Position numbers and translations under genes: made by a program. From contig NC_081414.1 of NCBI RefSeq assembly GCF_030272615.1, positions 661,864,438 through 661,928,437 on the forward strand: a DNA stretch of 64,000 nucleotides, written 5' to 3'. The notes below the pieces were generated by a model. It was not told where the DNA came from and did no database searches. It worked only from the letters and a program-made list of their open reading frames with translations. Source of the DNA: Cryptomeria japonica (lineage: Eukaryota > Streptophyta > Pinopsida > Cupressales > Cupressaceae). Numbering within the stretch: the first letter of the stretch is position 1; each line of letters starts with the position of its first letter. This document shows, in pieces, positions 13,285-25,000 of the stretch.

Positions 13285-14703
13285 CTAATTACCGGTTGCA
13301 ATTTCCAAACTAGTTCTATTCATGATTTTGCATTTTCCATTTTTGAATTGTAACTGAAATTCTTTCTCAACTAATTGACCAACATTCAAAAGATTATGCT
13401 TTAATCCTTCAACATAGTAAACCTTGTCAGTGTTATGCTTACCATTAAGAGATATTGTACCCTTACCTTTGATCAAACAAGCTTTGTCATCTCCAAATCT
13501 CACTAAGCCTCCACTGTATTCTTGAAAGTTTAAGAATTTACCTTTCTCTTCTATCATATGATGTGAGCATCCTGAATCAATGATCCACTCATCCTTTACT
13601 TCAACTTTAGCTACCAAGGCCTGTTCTATCGGTTGAGCAGTAGGTGTCAGTTGATCTTCTGTTATAGCAACAAAAACCCATCCGTTGTCTGTCAGATCCT
13701 CATCAGAATCATCAGTCACTCCTTCATCAGCAATGTAACAAGATTTGTCTTTATTCTTCTTAAATCTGTATCTCTGATATTCAGGGTTAGGCTTGTATGT
13801 TCTTCTAGCTTCTTCTCTTAATCTAGCATGTCTATCAGGGCATCTTGAAGCCATATGACCAATTTTATTGCAGTTAAAACATTTAAAGGGTGCTTTACCT
13901 TCATACTTACTTCCAACTGGACCTTTAGGCATTTTCCTCGCAAATAGTGCTTCAAGTTCTTCAAGTTCTTCATTTTCTTTCCTGATTTCTTCAAGTTCAC
14001 TTGCATAAAAGGCTTTCCAATCAGATTTGTCAAATGATGATGCAGATGGTGTTGATGCTTTAAAACTTAAATCTGTCTTTATAGTAGCAACATGACCAAA
14101 TTCTTCAATTTCAAAAGCTGAAAGTTTTCCAATCAGTGTATCCCTAGTTATTGATGTATTAGGCATTGTTCTTAACTCATTTATAGCAGTGACTTTCATT
14201 TTATATGCCAGTGGCAATCCTTGTAAAACTATTGAAACAATTTCATCCTCACTTAAGGTTCCTCCACAACATTTAATACCCAAAACAATCTCATTTAATC
14301 TTTCCATAAAAGCATAAATCCTTTCATCTTCTTCCATTTTCAGATGTTCATACCTGACCCGGAAGCTTTCAAGTTTTGCAATTTTGATTGTGGAATCTCC
14401 TTCATTCAGTGTTTCCAAATGATCCCAAATAGCTTTAGCAGTAGATCTATCTGATAGTCCCATGATTTGTTGATCAGATAATGCGCTCAAAAGTGCTTCT
14501 CTTGCTTTGTAATCATTTTCTTCATCTTTAGTCAAGTTGGGTGGATTGGGATGACTTTGAGTAGGAGCACTATAGCCATTCTTTGTAACATCCCAGATGT
14601 CCTTTCCAATGCAATTTAAATGTGTCTCCACTCTGATCTTCCATATGCCATAGTTGGTTCCATCAAGTTTAGGACTGTCCTTCCTTAAATAGTTAGTAGA
14701 CAT
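13285..14703 (-). pseudogene. Inner Copia gag and protease
   Basis: A 472-codon open frame starting at ATG 14703, 57 bases inside the 5' LTR edge. Residues about 1-230 form a Copia-type gag domain (PKLDGTNYGIWKIRVETHL near the start). A CCHC zinc knuckle, CFNCNKIGHMASRC, lies around residue 273 and the aspartic protease signature, WIIDSGCSHHM, around residue 375. Gag builds the particle and the protease cleaves the polyprotein. The frame itself is intact; it ends at a TAG after which pol continues in the same frame, so the original product was a single gag-pol polyprotein. Listed as a pseudogene because the polyprotein is broken. Confidence 0.9.
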
Positions 14704-14745
14704 TGGATCTCCTCAAGTTGTTAAACTTCTGCAAAAGAGGACTAA

Positions 14746-14757
14746 GCTCTGATACCA
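14746..14757 (-). promoter_or_regulatory. Primer-binding site of inner Copia
   Basis: The minus strand reads TGGTATCAGAGC two bases inside the 5' LTR, the classic plant Copia site complementary to the 3' end of initiator methionine tRNA, which primes minus-strand synthesis. Confidence 0.95.
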
Positions 14758-14759
14758 AT

Positions 14760-15822
14760 TGTTAGGTCCCAGAGACAACTGAGAGGGGGGGGGGGGTGAA
14801 TCAGTTGTCTAATAAATTCAAACCAAAAACAACTTAACCAACTTAATGCTTAATATCGGTAAACCAATCTAATATGTCGGTAGATAGTTTTAACAGTTAA
14901 TTGCAATACCGGTAAGGATTAATGCATGAAACAAAAGGACAAAGTCATCCACAACACATAACACCAATATTTGTACGTGGAAACCCTGTAAGGGGAAAAA
15001 CCACAGTGGGAAACCTTACCCACAATCAAATGATACTACTGCAGATAGTAAGTGTACATAAATGGGGTCTGCACATGCAGAAAGACCAAGCACCTAGAGC
15101 TCACTGCTCAAACACAAAATGGGAGTCACACTGACTACAATTGAATGGTTAAATCCAATAAGAATGTACTGCTCAAAATAGCATCTTCATATGCTGGATT
15201 CAGTACCGGTGTAGTTTTGTTTGTCTTCACAAAAACCCTCCTTCAATCTTCAAATGATGTCTGTGTGTATAGCTCTGCTTATTCTCATATATACCTTCAC
15301 ACAATCCTTTTTCGCATTCCACATTCGATCTTACAAATAAGATCTTACATTTATACCATACCCTAAGACCAATTTTAGTAGGTCGGCTCTACAAGATATT
15401 ACAATAAAATTAATTTAGATATCAATTAATACCCGATGCAATAACCGATTCAATATGTCGGCTTAATGCATTTACAACAATAATAAGTCATCTTCATAGC
15501 GTGCCATGCTGATTTGGAAAAGATAAACCTGCCGGTGTAACCTGGACCTATTTGCTGGTAACAACAAATATGCAAATGCTAATATACCAATAAACAAAAC
15601 TCTAAGACAAAGTGTCCACACGATGTTTTCGACATAATCAAGTGTTTTCCATATCATTCTGAGTGTCGGTGATCATTATATCTTGCCAGTGTACCAGATA
15701 CCGGTGACTGTGCATGAGTCATTTGTTTGCCGGTGAATGTTGCTGATTCTCCAAAGTGCCAGAGTTGATAAGTGTTTAGTAGGTGTTGACATCAATGACA
15801 AAACCAAATCAAAATACCAACA
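14760..15822 (-). repeat. 5' LTR of inner Copia
   Basis: 1,063 bp; contains a 12-base G run at 14785-14796 (7 Gs in the partner LTR) enclosed by CAACTGA and TCAGTTG arms. In the element's sense this lies at the U5 end, directly before the primer-binding site. A promoter should lie in the U3 half, but I could not fix a TATA box with confidence. Confidence 0.93.
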
Positions 15823-15827
15823 TACAA

Positions 15828-17847
15828 TACCAAATTTCATAGGATGTCTTCCCATATTTCTTTTGATATAGAATTTTGTTAAGAGTGTATGTTGTGTGAA
15901 TTGCCTCTCTCCAGTAGACTTCCAATAATTTTATCCCTTTCATCATAGTTCTAGTTTCCTCTTGTATAGTTTGGTTCATCCTTTCTACTACACCATTCTA
16001 TTGTGGTGTCCAAGGGGTAGATAATTGTCTTCTAATGCCATGTTTCTCACAAAATTTGTTAAACTCAACATAAATAAAATCTCCTCCTCTATTAGACCTT
16101 AAACACTTGATTTTCCTATCAACTTCATTCTCAACTTTTGCATTGAATATCTTGAATTTATCTAATGGCTCAAACTTCTCTCTTAAAAATGCAACTCAAG
16201 TCACTCTAGAATAATTATCAATCAATAACATGAAAAACCTCTCACCTTGCAAGCTCCTTGTTTAGGTCTGACCATATAGATCTGTGTGTACCAAATCCAT
16301 TAATGTGGTGGCCAAATACTCTTTTCCTCTGAAGTTCTCTTTGTCTGCTTTCTTACTTGATATTCCTTGCAGATGTTGTAATCCAGTTTTGTCAATCTCG
16401 GTAAATCTCTCACTACACTCCTTGAATTAATATTTACTAGATTATCAAAGTTGAAATGACAAATCCTTCGGTGCCATAACCAGTTGTCATCAAGTTGAGA
16501 TAATAAATAGTGATAATAAACGGTGTCTTGTAGCTCCTTCTAGTTGATACATATTTCCATTTGTCCCTCTTCCAGCCGCAATAACCATTCTAGACTCCTT
16601 CCAGATTTCATATCTATTATCTTGAAAGATAACATTATATCCATTTTTGCACATCTGTCCAACACTCAAAATATTATGATGTAAACCCTTCACATAGTAT
16701 ACATTGTCAATGTTATTCTTTCCATCAAAATTAATTGAACCAATCCCAACAATTTGTGTTGTTTGATCATCTCCAAACCTAACAAAACCTCCATCATATT
16801 TTTAAAGTTTTATGAACTTACTCTTATCACCAACCATATGATTTGAGTATCCACTATCAATCAACCAATCATTCTTATCTCTTCTAGCATGAAATGCAAT
16901 AGCAACAGTCTTAGAAATATCAAACCTAGGTGTATCCTTTTCTACTAGAAACAAACAATCACCTTCTTCATAATTTTTCATCATCTGAAATGCCAGCATC
17001 AACCTTAACATAATAGGCCTTTTTATTGAAATTTCCTTTGTTTTCTCTAAAATTTTGTCTTGTTCCCTTTTGTAGACATCTAGTAGCTATATGGCCAATT
17101 TTTCCACATCTAAAACATTTAAAGGGTAACATATCTTTGTACTTGTCGATGCCTTTCTTTAATTTCCTCACAAAATTTGCTTCCATCTCATCCAAGCTAT
17201 CATCATCCAAATCATCTTTAGATGCTTTGAATGTGTGTCTTTGATTTGTCTTTGTCCTTTCCAAATTTCTCACTTCAAATGCAGTCAAGGTACTAATTAG
17301 CTACTCTCTAGTAATCTTCTTTGGATCATAGGTTTCTTCAAAAGTGGAGATCTTTTCACTGTGACTTACCAGTAGAGTCATTGATATTTTGTCAATTACA
17401 TCTTCATCATTCAAAGTGCTTCCAAGTTCTCTGATTTTATTCACTACACTGTCAACCTTCTCAAATTAGCTTATTATATCTTCTCCTTCTTCCATCTTCA
17501 AGTTTTCATACCTTTGCTTAGCTATTAGCCTCTTTGCCAACTTAATTCTTATTTCTTTCATATATATCTTTTAGCTTCTACCGAACCTCATAAGCAATAT
17601 TCAAGGAAATAACTTTTGTCAAATGAGTTTTTGATAATGCACTAAAGATAGCATACCTTGGTTTTTTATTTCCTTCATAGGCTTGAATCTCATCTAGAGT
17701 AGTAAGACCATTCACCGATTGAACATACTTAGTTTCCACCGCCTTCCAAGTGTTGTAACCTAGAGAAACTAGATAACCTCTCATATTTACCTTCTAGAAA
17801 CTATAATTAGATCCTTAAAATATAGGAATAGATAATTTGTGTGCCAT
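15828..17847 (-). pseudogene. Outer Copia gag, protease and integrase remains
   Basis: Gag starts at an ATG at 17847; its domain survives in pieces (GSNYSFWKV-like, then 17784-17578 with NTWKAVE). The zinc knuckle CFRCGKIGHIATRC lies at 17288-16968 and the protease block WLIDSGYSNHMVGD at 17011-16802. The gag-pre-integrase block LHHNILSVGQMCKNGY follows at 16693-16490, and badly broken integrase extends to the insertion point at about 15.83 kb. At least four frame changes or stops are needed to follow it. The remaining pol lies at 7.4-9.3 kb beyond the inner element. Confidence 0.87.
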
Positions 17848-17896
17848 TGGATCAGGATCTACCTCAACCAGTTAAGCTCTATATCAAGGAACCAAA

Positions 17897-17908
17897 GCTC
17901 TGATGTCA
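17897..17908 (-). promoter_or_regulatory. Degraded primer-binding site of outer Copia
   Basis: The minus strand reads TGACATCAGAGC, two changes from the initiator-methionine tRNA site TGGTATCAGAGC, at the same two-base spacing from the LTR as in the inner element. Confidence 0.85.
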
Positions 17909-17910
17909 AT

Positions 17911-18845
17911 TGTTGAATATCCGGGCAACTAAGAGTGGGGGGGTGAGTCAGTTGACAATTAAAATCTTTTTTAAAACTTTATTCCCAGATTCAAAACAAC
18001 TACCATAATTAATCAACACATATAAACATGAAAGCATAGATCAAACACAAAGAACACTAGAATTTATGTGGAAACCCCGAGAAGGGAAAAAACACGAAGA
18101 ATGTTAATTCTCAGTATAAAAACACCAGTTAAGGTGACACCGATTAAGGTGATTTTTATAAAGGATGGCTCACTGCAAAGAATGCTCACTGCAGGAGGGC
18201 TCACTACCCAAAAAGGTTCACTGCCAAATGGATCACTACCCAGAAAGGCTCACTACTGAAGAAAGAAAGATAGAAAAAAAATCCACCACTGAAACACAGT
18301 TTGCACTATTAGAACTGCATTCAGTAACAATTTACAACACACCTCACAATAACAACTGGATTATTTCAATCTCACATATATTTTGCACAATTAGCCATTC
18401 ACAAAAATGCCACACTAACTCATCCAAATCAATCGCATATATATATTGTCTCCAGAAAAACATAATCTTCCAAGTCATCCAGGACAGAGATCTAAAATAG
18501 GTCAATACTAAACATTCTGATGGTGGGAAGGAATGAGAAGTAGATCACATCACAATGTTCCTCATAAAACATATCAACATGTTACATACATCGCCAATGT
18601 CAGACCCAAAACATTATCCACACACTATACAACAACCTCGACTTTCGGATCAAGTTGGACCCAAAAATAGCACTGAGTAACATAAACAACACATCTTATA
18701 AGAAGCCAAATCTTCTAGGAAATTATCAAATGACGATCAACATCACATACATACCAAACTTCCATTGTTGCTCAATATACTAGATCCGAACCTAACTGGA
18801 CTGCATGATTTGACATCAATGACAACATATAACATAATGCTATCA
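17911..18845 (-). repeat. 5' LTR of outer Copia
   Basis: 935 bp, partner of 6295-7221, with the G-run hairpin at 17926-17954 and a more extended array of GCTCACTGC / GCTCACTAC blocks (about 18165-18255) than its partner, so the array has changed in length since insertion. Confidence 0.88.
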
Positions 18846-19384
18846 ATAAATCACCTCAATTACCCTCATGCTTGGTAGTTTTTGACATTTTAATCATGTA
18901 TGCACATGACAAGGATATGAAGGGACGTGAAGTACAATACTAAGCATAAATTTACCAATGGCCCCATTAAATAAATTCTTTGATCAAATATTAATGACGG
19001 GAAAAATAATATGTCAACTCTATTTTGTAATGGTTTAGGATGTAAGATTACAAACTAATGAATATTAATACTCTCAAGAGAATAAAACTTTTAGTTGAAT
19101 AACACTCTTTAACACTAAATGAGTGGAAGATTGAATCACATTCCTTACACATGAGTGTAGTTTATAGTCTTCTTTTTTATAGCTCTCATTGTATCCAACA
19201 TAATCCAAGATGTGGGATACCTAATTGTGTATATGCCTAATCTAGGCAAGGAACATTATATTATTGTGAATTGGGCCTTCAAATATCTTTGAGACATATG
19301 TAAGTGGACAATTTTCTACCAGGGAGGACTATAATTGAGCAAGATAATGGATGTATAAGGATTTGTGCACTCTAATTGGGTATG
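18846..19384. other. Spacer, no gene seen
   Basis: AT-rich DNA between two Copia structures. It probably represents decayed pol of the plus-strand Copia relic that follows, but no motif can be read until about 19.39 kb. Confidence 0.4.
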
Positions 19385-19830
19385 AGATACAAACAATGTG
19401 AAGTCTAATATTAGGTATATCTATACCTTGCTTAATGGTGCAGTTAGATGGATGACAAAATCATAATTTATGTTTGATGTTTCATTGATAGAGACCCAAG
19501 TATATGATAAATACTCATGCATGTAAAGGGAGAGATTGGCTTGAAATATTTAATTTAGAAATATTCAGTTACATTAAAGTATAATATTTATTCAATGTGA
19601 TAGTCAACGTGCCATTAACTTGGTAAAGAACCTAGCCTTTCAATCATAGAATAAGAGATTGATGTGTAGTTTCACTTTGTTGCTAACATGTTAGACATAA
19701 GGGTTATGGTTGAAAGGATGGGCACATTTGTGAAAATTATAGATGCATTGATGAACCTTGTAAGCATAGGGAAGCTCAAACAATCTAGGATGACTATGGG
19801 GATCAATCCTAACATTTAGTTCACTATGCT
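19385..19830 (+). pseudogene. Plus-strand Copia RNase H relic
   Basis: Three frames joined give a Copia carboxy terminus: GYIYTLLNGAVRW-like text near 19415-19460, QCDSQRAINLVKN near 19595-19635, then IDV, FHFVANML and VMVERMGT...DALMNLVSIGKLK to about 19785. These match in order the usual Copia YTDADWAG / CDSQSAIHLAKN / ADMLTK landmarks in altered form. At least one stop and two frameshifts are present. A tract ATTGGGAGATT just downstream (19866-19876) is where a polypurine tract is expected. Confidence 0.75.
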
Positions 19831-19881
19831 AAGAACCACTTTTGATTCTTGCAATGTATATAAAAATTGGGAGATTATTTG

Positions 19882-19897
19882 AACTATGTATTGCACA
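19882..19897. repeat. LINE target-site duplication, 5' copy
   Basis: AACTATGTATTGCACA, repeated exactly at 24347-24362 and flanking the LINE. Confidence 0.95.
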
Positions 19898-20022
19898 AAC
19901 TTCTGATAGACAATCCCTCTCACAAACAAATGGGAACAAAAACACTCCTAAGAAGGGAGGTGATATGCCATAATGCTTCAATAGATTATAAAAAACCCAG
20001 AAAATCCCTCTCTCAATAATAA

Positions 20023-20800
20023 ATGAGTGTAAACATAGAAAGCTGGAATGTTAGGGGTTTGGAAATGAAGGATAACAAATATGTGGTTAGAGATTGGTGT
20101 CATAAGATGCAAGATAAAGATTTCATCTGCTTGCAAGAAATCAAAGTTGTGGGATTTACTGCCTCCACCACTCTCAAATTTATCTGGAAGCAAGCTAAAT
20201 GTTTTATCATAGAGAATAAGAGGGGGAAGGGAGGGGGAAGGGAGGAGCTGCAATTTTGGTTTTTCCTAGATGGATTGACCATATAACAAAATTTGGGGTC
20301 TCTCCTTGGAATAAAGCATGCTGGGTCATAGTCAATTTTCAAGGCAAAGATATTGGCATATGCAATATCTACGCACCTAATTATTATAGATAGAGAACCT
20401 CACTATGAGACTGGATCTCCTCTTCTCTCCCCAAGGCTCACTGGATTTTAACATGTGACTTTAATATGGTTGAATATCAAGAAGACAAGATTGGAGGTTC
20501 TAAACATATGTGGAAGGGTAAGGAGCAATTTTTTTGGGCTAAATGCAAAAGAAGGATGAATCTAATTGACACACTTGACAGAAAGAAAGAGTGCTCTAAA
20601 GGTATCTAGTTCACATGGTGCAATAATTAGACTAGTCATCAAAGGATATATTATAGACTTGATAGGATATATGTTGATTCATCTATCTTTAATTTTTGTG
20701 GGGAAGATGATAATAATGTTGTGAAAGTCAATACTATGACCATGTTTAATCACTCTCCTATTTGTGCCCATATCAAGATTGAAACTTTGTCTTGACCTAA
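20023..20800 (+). pseudogene. LINE ORF2 endonuclease domain
   Basis: Begins at ATG 20023 with the apurinic-type endonuclease signature ESWNVRGL, followed by DFICLQEIK. The frame stops at 20286, but further motifs follow in shifted frames: LTCDFNMVEYQEDKIGG near 20445-20490, FTWCNN near 20610 and RLDRIYVDSS near 20655, then NHSPICAHIKIE at about 20750. This enzyme nicks target DNA to start insertion. Several stops and shifts make it inactive. Confidence 0.85.
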
Positions 20801-21119
20801 ACCGAGAGCTAAGGGTAAGAATTTATTCAAACTCAACTCCTTACTGAAAGATGAGGACACTGTGGCAACTATAAGGATGGCTACTTGTCTGTCTAAATTC
20901 TGCAATAAGAATGTTGATACTATTGAGAAATGGAATTCAATGACTGAGGTATGGAGAAAGATGTTTTAGTTTGTAGAGGAAAAAAAGGCTATGGACAACA
21001 ACAAGTTGGAGGAGGCACTTTAGGGGAAATTGAATAAATTGGAGGGCCTGCTCCAGGATGATAGACAAGATACCTTGGTGGAGGGAGAACTTGGGAAAAC
21101 CAAAATGGAACTAAAAAAG

Positions 21120-22230
21120 ATTTAGAACTTCAAACATAAAGGTCAAAGGGTGAGAGAAAGGACGAATTGGCTAAAAGAAGGAAACAAAGGCTCAAGTTAT
21201 TTCTTTAACCTTATCAAATATAAGCAGAAAAGGGGAATGATTGATGAAATCAACCTTGGTGATGGATTTTCTTCTGACCCTGAAGAGATTAGTAAAGCTT
21301 TCTTTGAGTTCTACAAAAAGTTGTTTACATCAGAGCATAAGAGGGAAAACTATACTATAATGGCCCAGTGTCTTAGAATGATACCAAGGAAGATATCAAA
21401 GAAAGATGCAAAAATACCATCAAAAGATATTTTTGTTGAAATTGAGGAGACCATCAAGTTGCTGGCCAATGGGAAATCCCCTAGCATGGATGGGTTTCTT
21501 GCAGAGTTTTATAAGAAGAATATAGTTTGGATTTGTGAAGAGCTCCTACATGTATACAATGAGGCTTATGTTAGAGGTTCTCTTGGAACAAATATTAATA
21601 AGGGAGTGATAAAACTATTACCAAAAGATGGGGATAAGACACAAGTTAAAAATTGGAGACCAATTACGTTACTTAATCTATCTTATAAAATTATTGCCAA
21701 AGATCTTGCTAAGAGGCTCACCAACATACTAGGGAGACTTATCTCGATCACACAAATTGGGTTCATCAAAGGGAGGTATATATTAGAGAATTTGATTACT
21801 AGTTGGGAGGCAACACATTGGGCTAAAGAAAAGGGGCAAAATGCTGGTATGATTATGCTTTACTTTGAAAAAGCATATGATAGAATTGAATGGCCTTTTG
21901 TACTGGGTATGTTGCAGGCATTTGGGTTTCCTCCTTATTTCTGTAGATGGATAGAGATTACTTTTAAAGACTCCTCTATTGTGATTGAAGTTAATGGAAA
22001 ACTTTCAGAGCCCATCCAATTGTAGAGGTCGATTAGATATGGGTGTCCCATTGCCCCTGCCCTCTTTGTGATAGTAGCTAACTCCTTATTTTATATACTT
22101 AGGAGCATGGAGCTGTCCCCTCGGCCAGAGGCATTAGGCTACCTGAATGATGAAACACTCTTGAATGCATAGTTTGCAGATGACAACATTATTCCCTAAA
22201 TTGGATGAGGATAATTTTGATAATATCATA
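21120..22230 (+). pseudogene. LINE ORF2 reverse transcriptase domain
   Basis: An open stretch to 22025 reads RTNWLKEGNKGSSYFF, ANGKSPSMDGFLAEFYKK, NWRPITLLNLSYKIIAK, QIGFIKGRYILEN and MLYFEKAYDRIEW, the ordered fingers and palm motifs of L1-type RT. After a TAG at 22023 the frame continues with IRYGCPIAPALF and, after another stop, FADDN at about 22170, the catalytic box. The conserved FDKAYD is FEKAYD here. Non-functional through nonsense changes. Confidence 0.9.
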
Positions 22231-24123
22231 GAGAGGCTTCAATTCTTCTGTGCAGCCTCAGGAGCCAAAGTTGCTCCTCAAAAGTCTATTGTCATTGGAT
22301 GGCCTGAACATCCTCCTAACTGGATGACAAACAAAGGGTGGGGATGGGCAGGCCCCACCAAGATTAACAGATACTTAGGAATTCCTTTTGCTATTAGCCC
22401 TTCTACTAAATATTTGTGGGAATGGATCTTTAAAAAGGTAGAAAAGAAACACATGAAATGGAAAACCCATCTCTTCTCACTTGCTAGAAGGGTCCAAATT
22501 GTTCAGAAAGTTTTATCTTCTCATGCAATCTACTATTCTTCTACCTGGCTTTTCTCTAATTATCAGATTAATAAGCCAGAAAAGATATTGAGGGATTTCC
22601 TATGGTTTGATGGTCAGGGCAAGAAGAAAAGGCATAATGTATCCCGAGAATGGTGTTGTACTCCAAGGGAGCTTGGTGGACTTGGATTGAAAGACTCGAA
22701 GTCTCAAGGGATTGCACTTGCAACAAAATGGATACATAAGGCCATCTATGGAAATGAGCCATGGAAATTCTTAATTAGGAACAATATCTGTTTGTCTAAA
22801 CCTAGGAAAGGTAAGGGGCTGTCTGATATGCTGATGGGGGATTTCAATATCAAACCTTTTCATTATGTTATTTTTTCCTTTCTATAGAAGGCATGGACCC
22901 ATGTTAGGGGGTATCTTTGCTCTAGAGATGCAATTGGATAGTCTCCTTCATATTAAGTGATTGACAGATCTTTGTGGTGGGGTGTGAAACTCAATGATAA
23001 ATCGCCGGCCTTAACACAGTGCTGCTCTGCTAGAATATGGAATGCACTGGGCATTGTCACCATTAGTGATCTCATTTTGAGCAACCGACTGGGGACATGG
23101 GAGGAATTATGTGTATTATTTGATATTCCTTAGTCACACAAGAAAACATATACATTGGTGAGAAAGGCCACGGGGCCCTTCTTCCCAGGAAGAGTTCTGT
23201 CTTCTAATCAGTTTCTTAAAAAGTTAAAGTGGAAAGATGGTTCTCCATTGAACAATGTTAAGGTGAAGCAATTATATCAGAGGCTTAAAGATGACAAAAA
23301 GATTTAAAAATGGATTAATGAGTCTTGGGGCATTGACTGGACGGAGTCCAAATGGACTTTTGCTCTCAACCAGTTTTGGCATCAACCCTGCGAACCTAAG
23401 AAAAAATATTTTAGATGGTATCCTGCTCAAGAAAGTGGTTGTTGGTGATGTGCTTTCTGTTGTTGGTCTTTCCCCCATTGTTTGTCCTCTGTGTAACACC
23501 TGTGAGTCTGTCAGTCATCTTTTTTTTAGTGTAGCTTTGCCAAACTTGTTTGGTCCTTGTTCATTGGTTGACATGTTATCTGGAATTCTAGACCCGATCT
23601 ATCTTGGATTAAAATTCTTGCTAGTTATGTTGATGATTTTGACATTATATTGAACTCTTTTTGGTCTGTTCTTTTCTATGAAGTCTTGTGGTTTCTTTCG
23701 ATTAAGAGGAATGAGGAGGTTTTTCAAGGCAGTAAAAGGAACCTTACTGAGTTTAACTGTAAACTCACCTTCTTACATATAATGTTGCGGGTCTCTGATG
23801 TTATGGAGATTCCAAAGAATAAATTCATGATATTGGTACAAGAAGGGGCACTGTTGATCTATAAAGTTGACATCAAATCTGCCCACTTCTTTAATGCTTA
23901 CAAAGATATGTTGGACAAAGATGAATTAAATGCTCTCAATCAATTTATGCAGGAGAAAGGTATAATTAAAGAGGACATAAAGAAAGAGAACAAGAACCCA
24001 AAGCTATCAGATACTCCAAGTTGGGAAGTTGTAGCATCACCGGAGATAGATCCTCCTTTGGGGAGATTTGAAATAGATAAGGCTGAGGGTAGTAACAATA
24101 TAGTAGGGCAATGGGATGTTTAA
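22231..24123 (+). pseudogene. LINE ORF2 carboxy-terminal part with zinc-finger tail
   Basis: After the catalytic box an open stretch to 22887 reads RLQFFCAASGAKVAPQKS, NRYLGIPFAI and WCCTPRELGGLGLKD, typical thumb and connection text of plant L1. A broken stretch follows. A zf-RVT type segment with VCPLCNTCESVSHLF sits near 23480-23525. The final open part (23650-24123) starts WSVLFYEVLWFLSIKRNEEVF, the usual end of plant LINEs, then a lysine/glutamate-rich tail that I do not recognise. Confidence 0.82.
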
Positions 24124-24346
24124 GCAACTATGTTATATACATGTTAATCAGTGAAACTCTCTTGATCCTCTAGTTTTTTTTGTATTGGATAGTTTACGAC
24201 TTATAGACTGATACAACTGCTTTGATGTTTTGTTGTGATACTGAAAATGTAATGGTATAATGATCACTGCCCAATGAGGGGTTGATATCAATCATGATAG
24301 ACAAACTGATATGTACTTCTTGATAAACTATTTCTAATACAAAAAA

Positions 24347-24362
24347 AACTATGTATTGCACA
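24347..24362. repeat. LINE target-site duplication, 3' copy
   Basis: Exact second copy of the 16-bp sequence at 19882-19897. Confidence 0.95.
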
Positions 24363-25000
24363 CCTCAAAAGTTCTAGTGCTAAGGTTGTAGCAATTATTT
24401 AATAAATGTAAAATACAATAAAATAATATGTCCACATGGAAAGGGAGAGCCCAATTTAAAGGAACCATGAGATTCCTTAGTTGGCACTTTTCACCATGTG
24501 TCATTAGGCTTATGATGGTCGCAAGCAACCATTAAATATGGGGTTAATAGGTGGACTATGACTAACATATTTGAGAGGCTAAACATAATAATGTATAAAA
24601 GGTTTGTAAATATAATTACAACCTCATATTGGAGTTCTTAAGAGTTATATTAGACCCTCTTGTTCATAGGGATAAAATGTTCAAATTAGGAGACACATTT
24701 TATCCTGGGTGCTTTGGTTTCCTAGGTCTCCTTGGCCTATATTAAGGGCTTGGGATGAAGATTATATTTTTAATATTATATAAGGTAATGCTAGAATCCC
24801 TATAGATACAAAGTTTATATCTCTATAGAAGAACCACAAATCAAATAGTGTATTGTATAATATATATTGAAGATTAATACATTTTGTGTGCTTTGGAGGT
24901 TAGGTTTTTCCCAAGGTATATCTTGTGCTATATCTCTATTTTGCTTCTATATTTCTCTCTTCGTGTTGTTACTTTGATTAAAAGGTCAGAGATATTATTT
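24363..25000 (+). mobile_element. Probable 3' LTR relic of the plus-strand Copia
   Basis: Directly beyond the LINE, this segment has LTR-like features: a TGTATAAAAGG box near 24593 as promoter, and TTAGGTTTTTCCCAAGG followed by ATCTTGTG near 24900-24930, which resembles the R-U5 part of Copia LTRs. It is in the right order after the RNase H relic once the LINE is discounted. No partner LTR is in the window, so the call is an inference. Confidence 0.45.

Larger units (their letters stand above)
9318..15822 (-). mobile_element. Inner complete Ty1/Copia element nested in pol
   Basis: A full minus-strand Copia element with LTRs at 9318-10373 and 14760-15822, primer-binding site, polypurine tract, and gag-pol remains in between. 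LTRs begin TGTTAGGTCCC and end ACCAACA on the plus strand. The flanking pentamers are TACCA (9313-9317) and TACAA (15823-15827), a target duplication with one difference. It split the integrase of the outer element. The two LTRs differ at about 5% of positions in their first 350 bp by eye, mostly transitions, so the insertion is moderately old. Confidence 0.93.
6295..18845 (-). mobile_element. Outer Ty1/Copia LTR retrotransposon, interrupted
   Basis: A minus-strand Copia element bounded by two related LTRs of about 0.93 kb (6295-7221 and 17911-18845). Both begin TGTTGAATAT on the plus strand and end in CA. Gag, protease and integrase remains lie at 15.8-17.85 kb, RT and RNase H remains at 7.4-9.3 kb. 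The gap is filled by a younger Copia element (9318-15822). A degraded primer-binding site and a polypurine tract sit at the expected LTR edges. Flanking pentamers (CCAAA left, ATAAA right) do not form a clear target duplication, so the ends are either mutated or misjudged by a few bases. Confidence 0.88.
19898..24346 (+). mobile_element. LINE (L1-type), 4.4 kb with 16-bp target duplication
   Basis: A non-LTR retrotransposon encoding endonuclease, reverse transcriptase and a zinc-finger tail, bounded by an exact 16-bp target duplication and ending in a short A run (24341-24348, partly shared with the duplication). Only 125 bp precede the ORF2 start, with no gag-like ORF1, so either the copy was truncated upstream of ORF2 during target-primed reverse transcription or this lineage lacks ORF1. 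It landed just past the RNase H of a Copia relic, next to its polypurine tract. Confidence 0.93.

Noticed and set aside
6290-18850. Target-site duplication for the outer Copia
   Set aside because: CCAAA and ATAAA share too few bases to claim a duplication.
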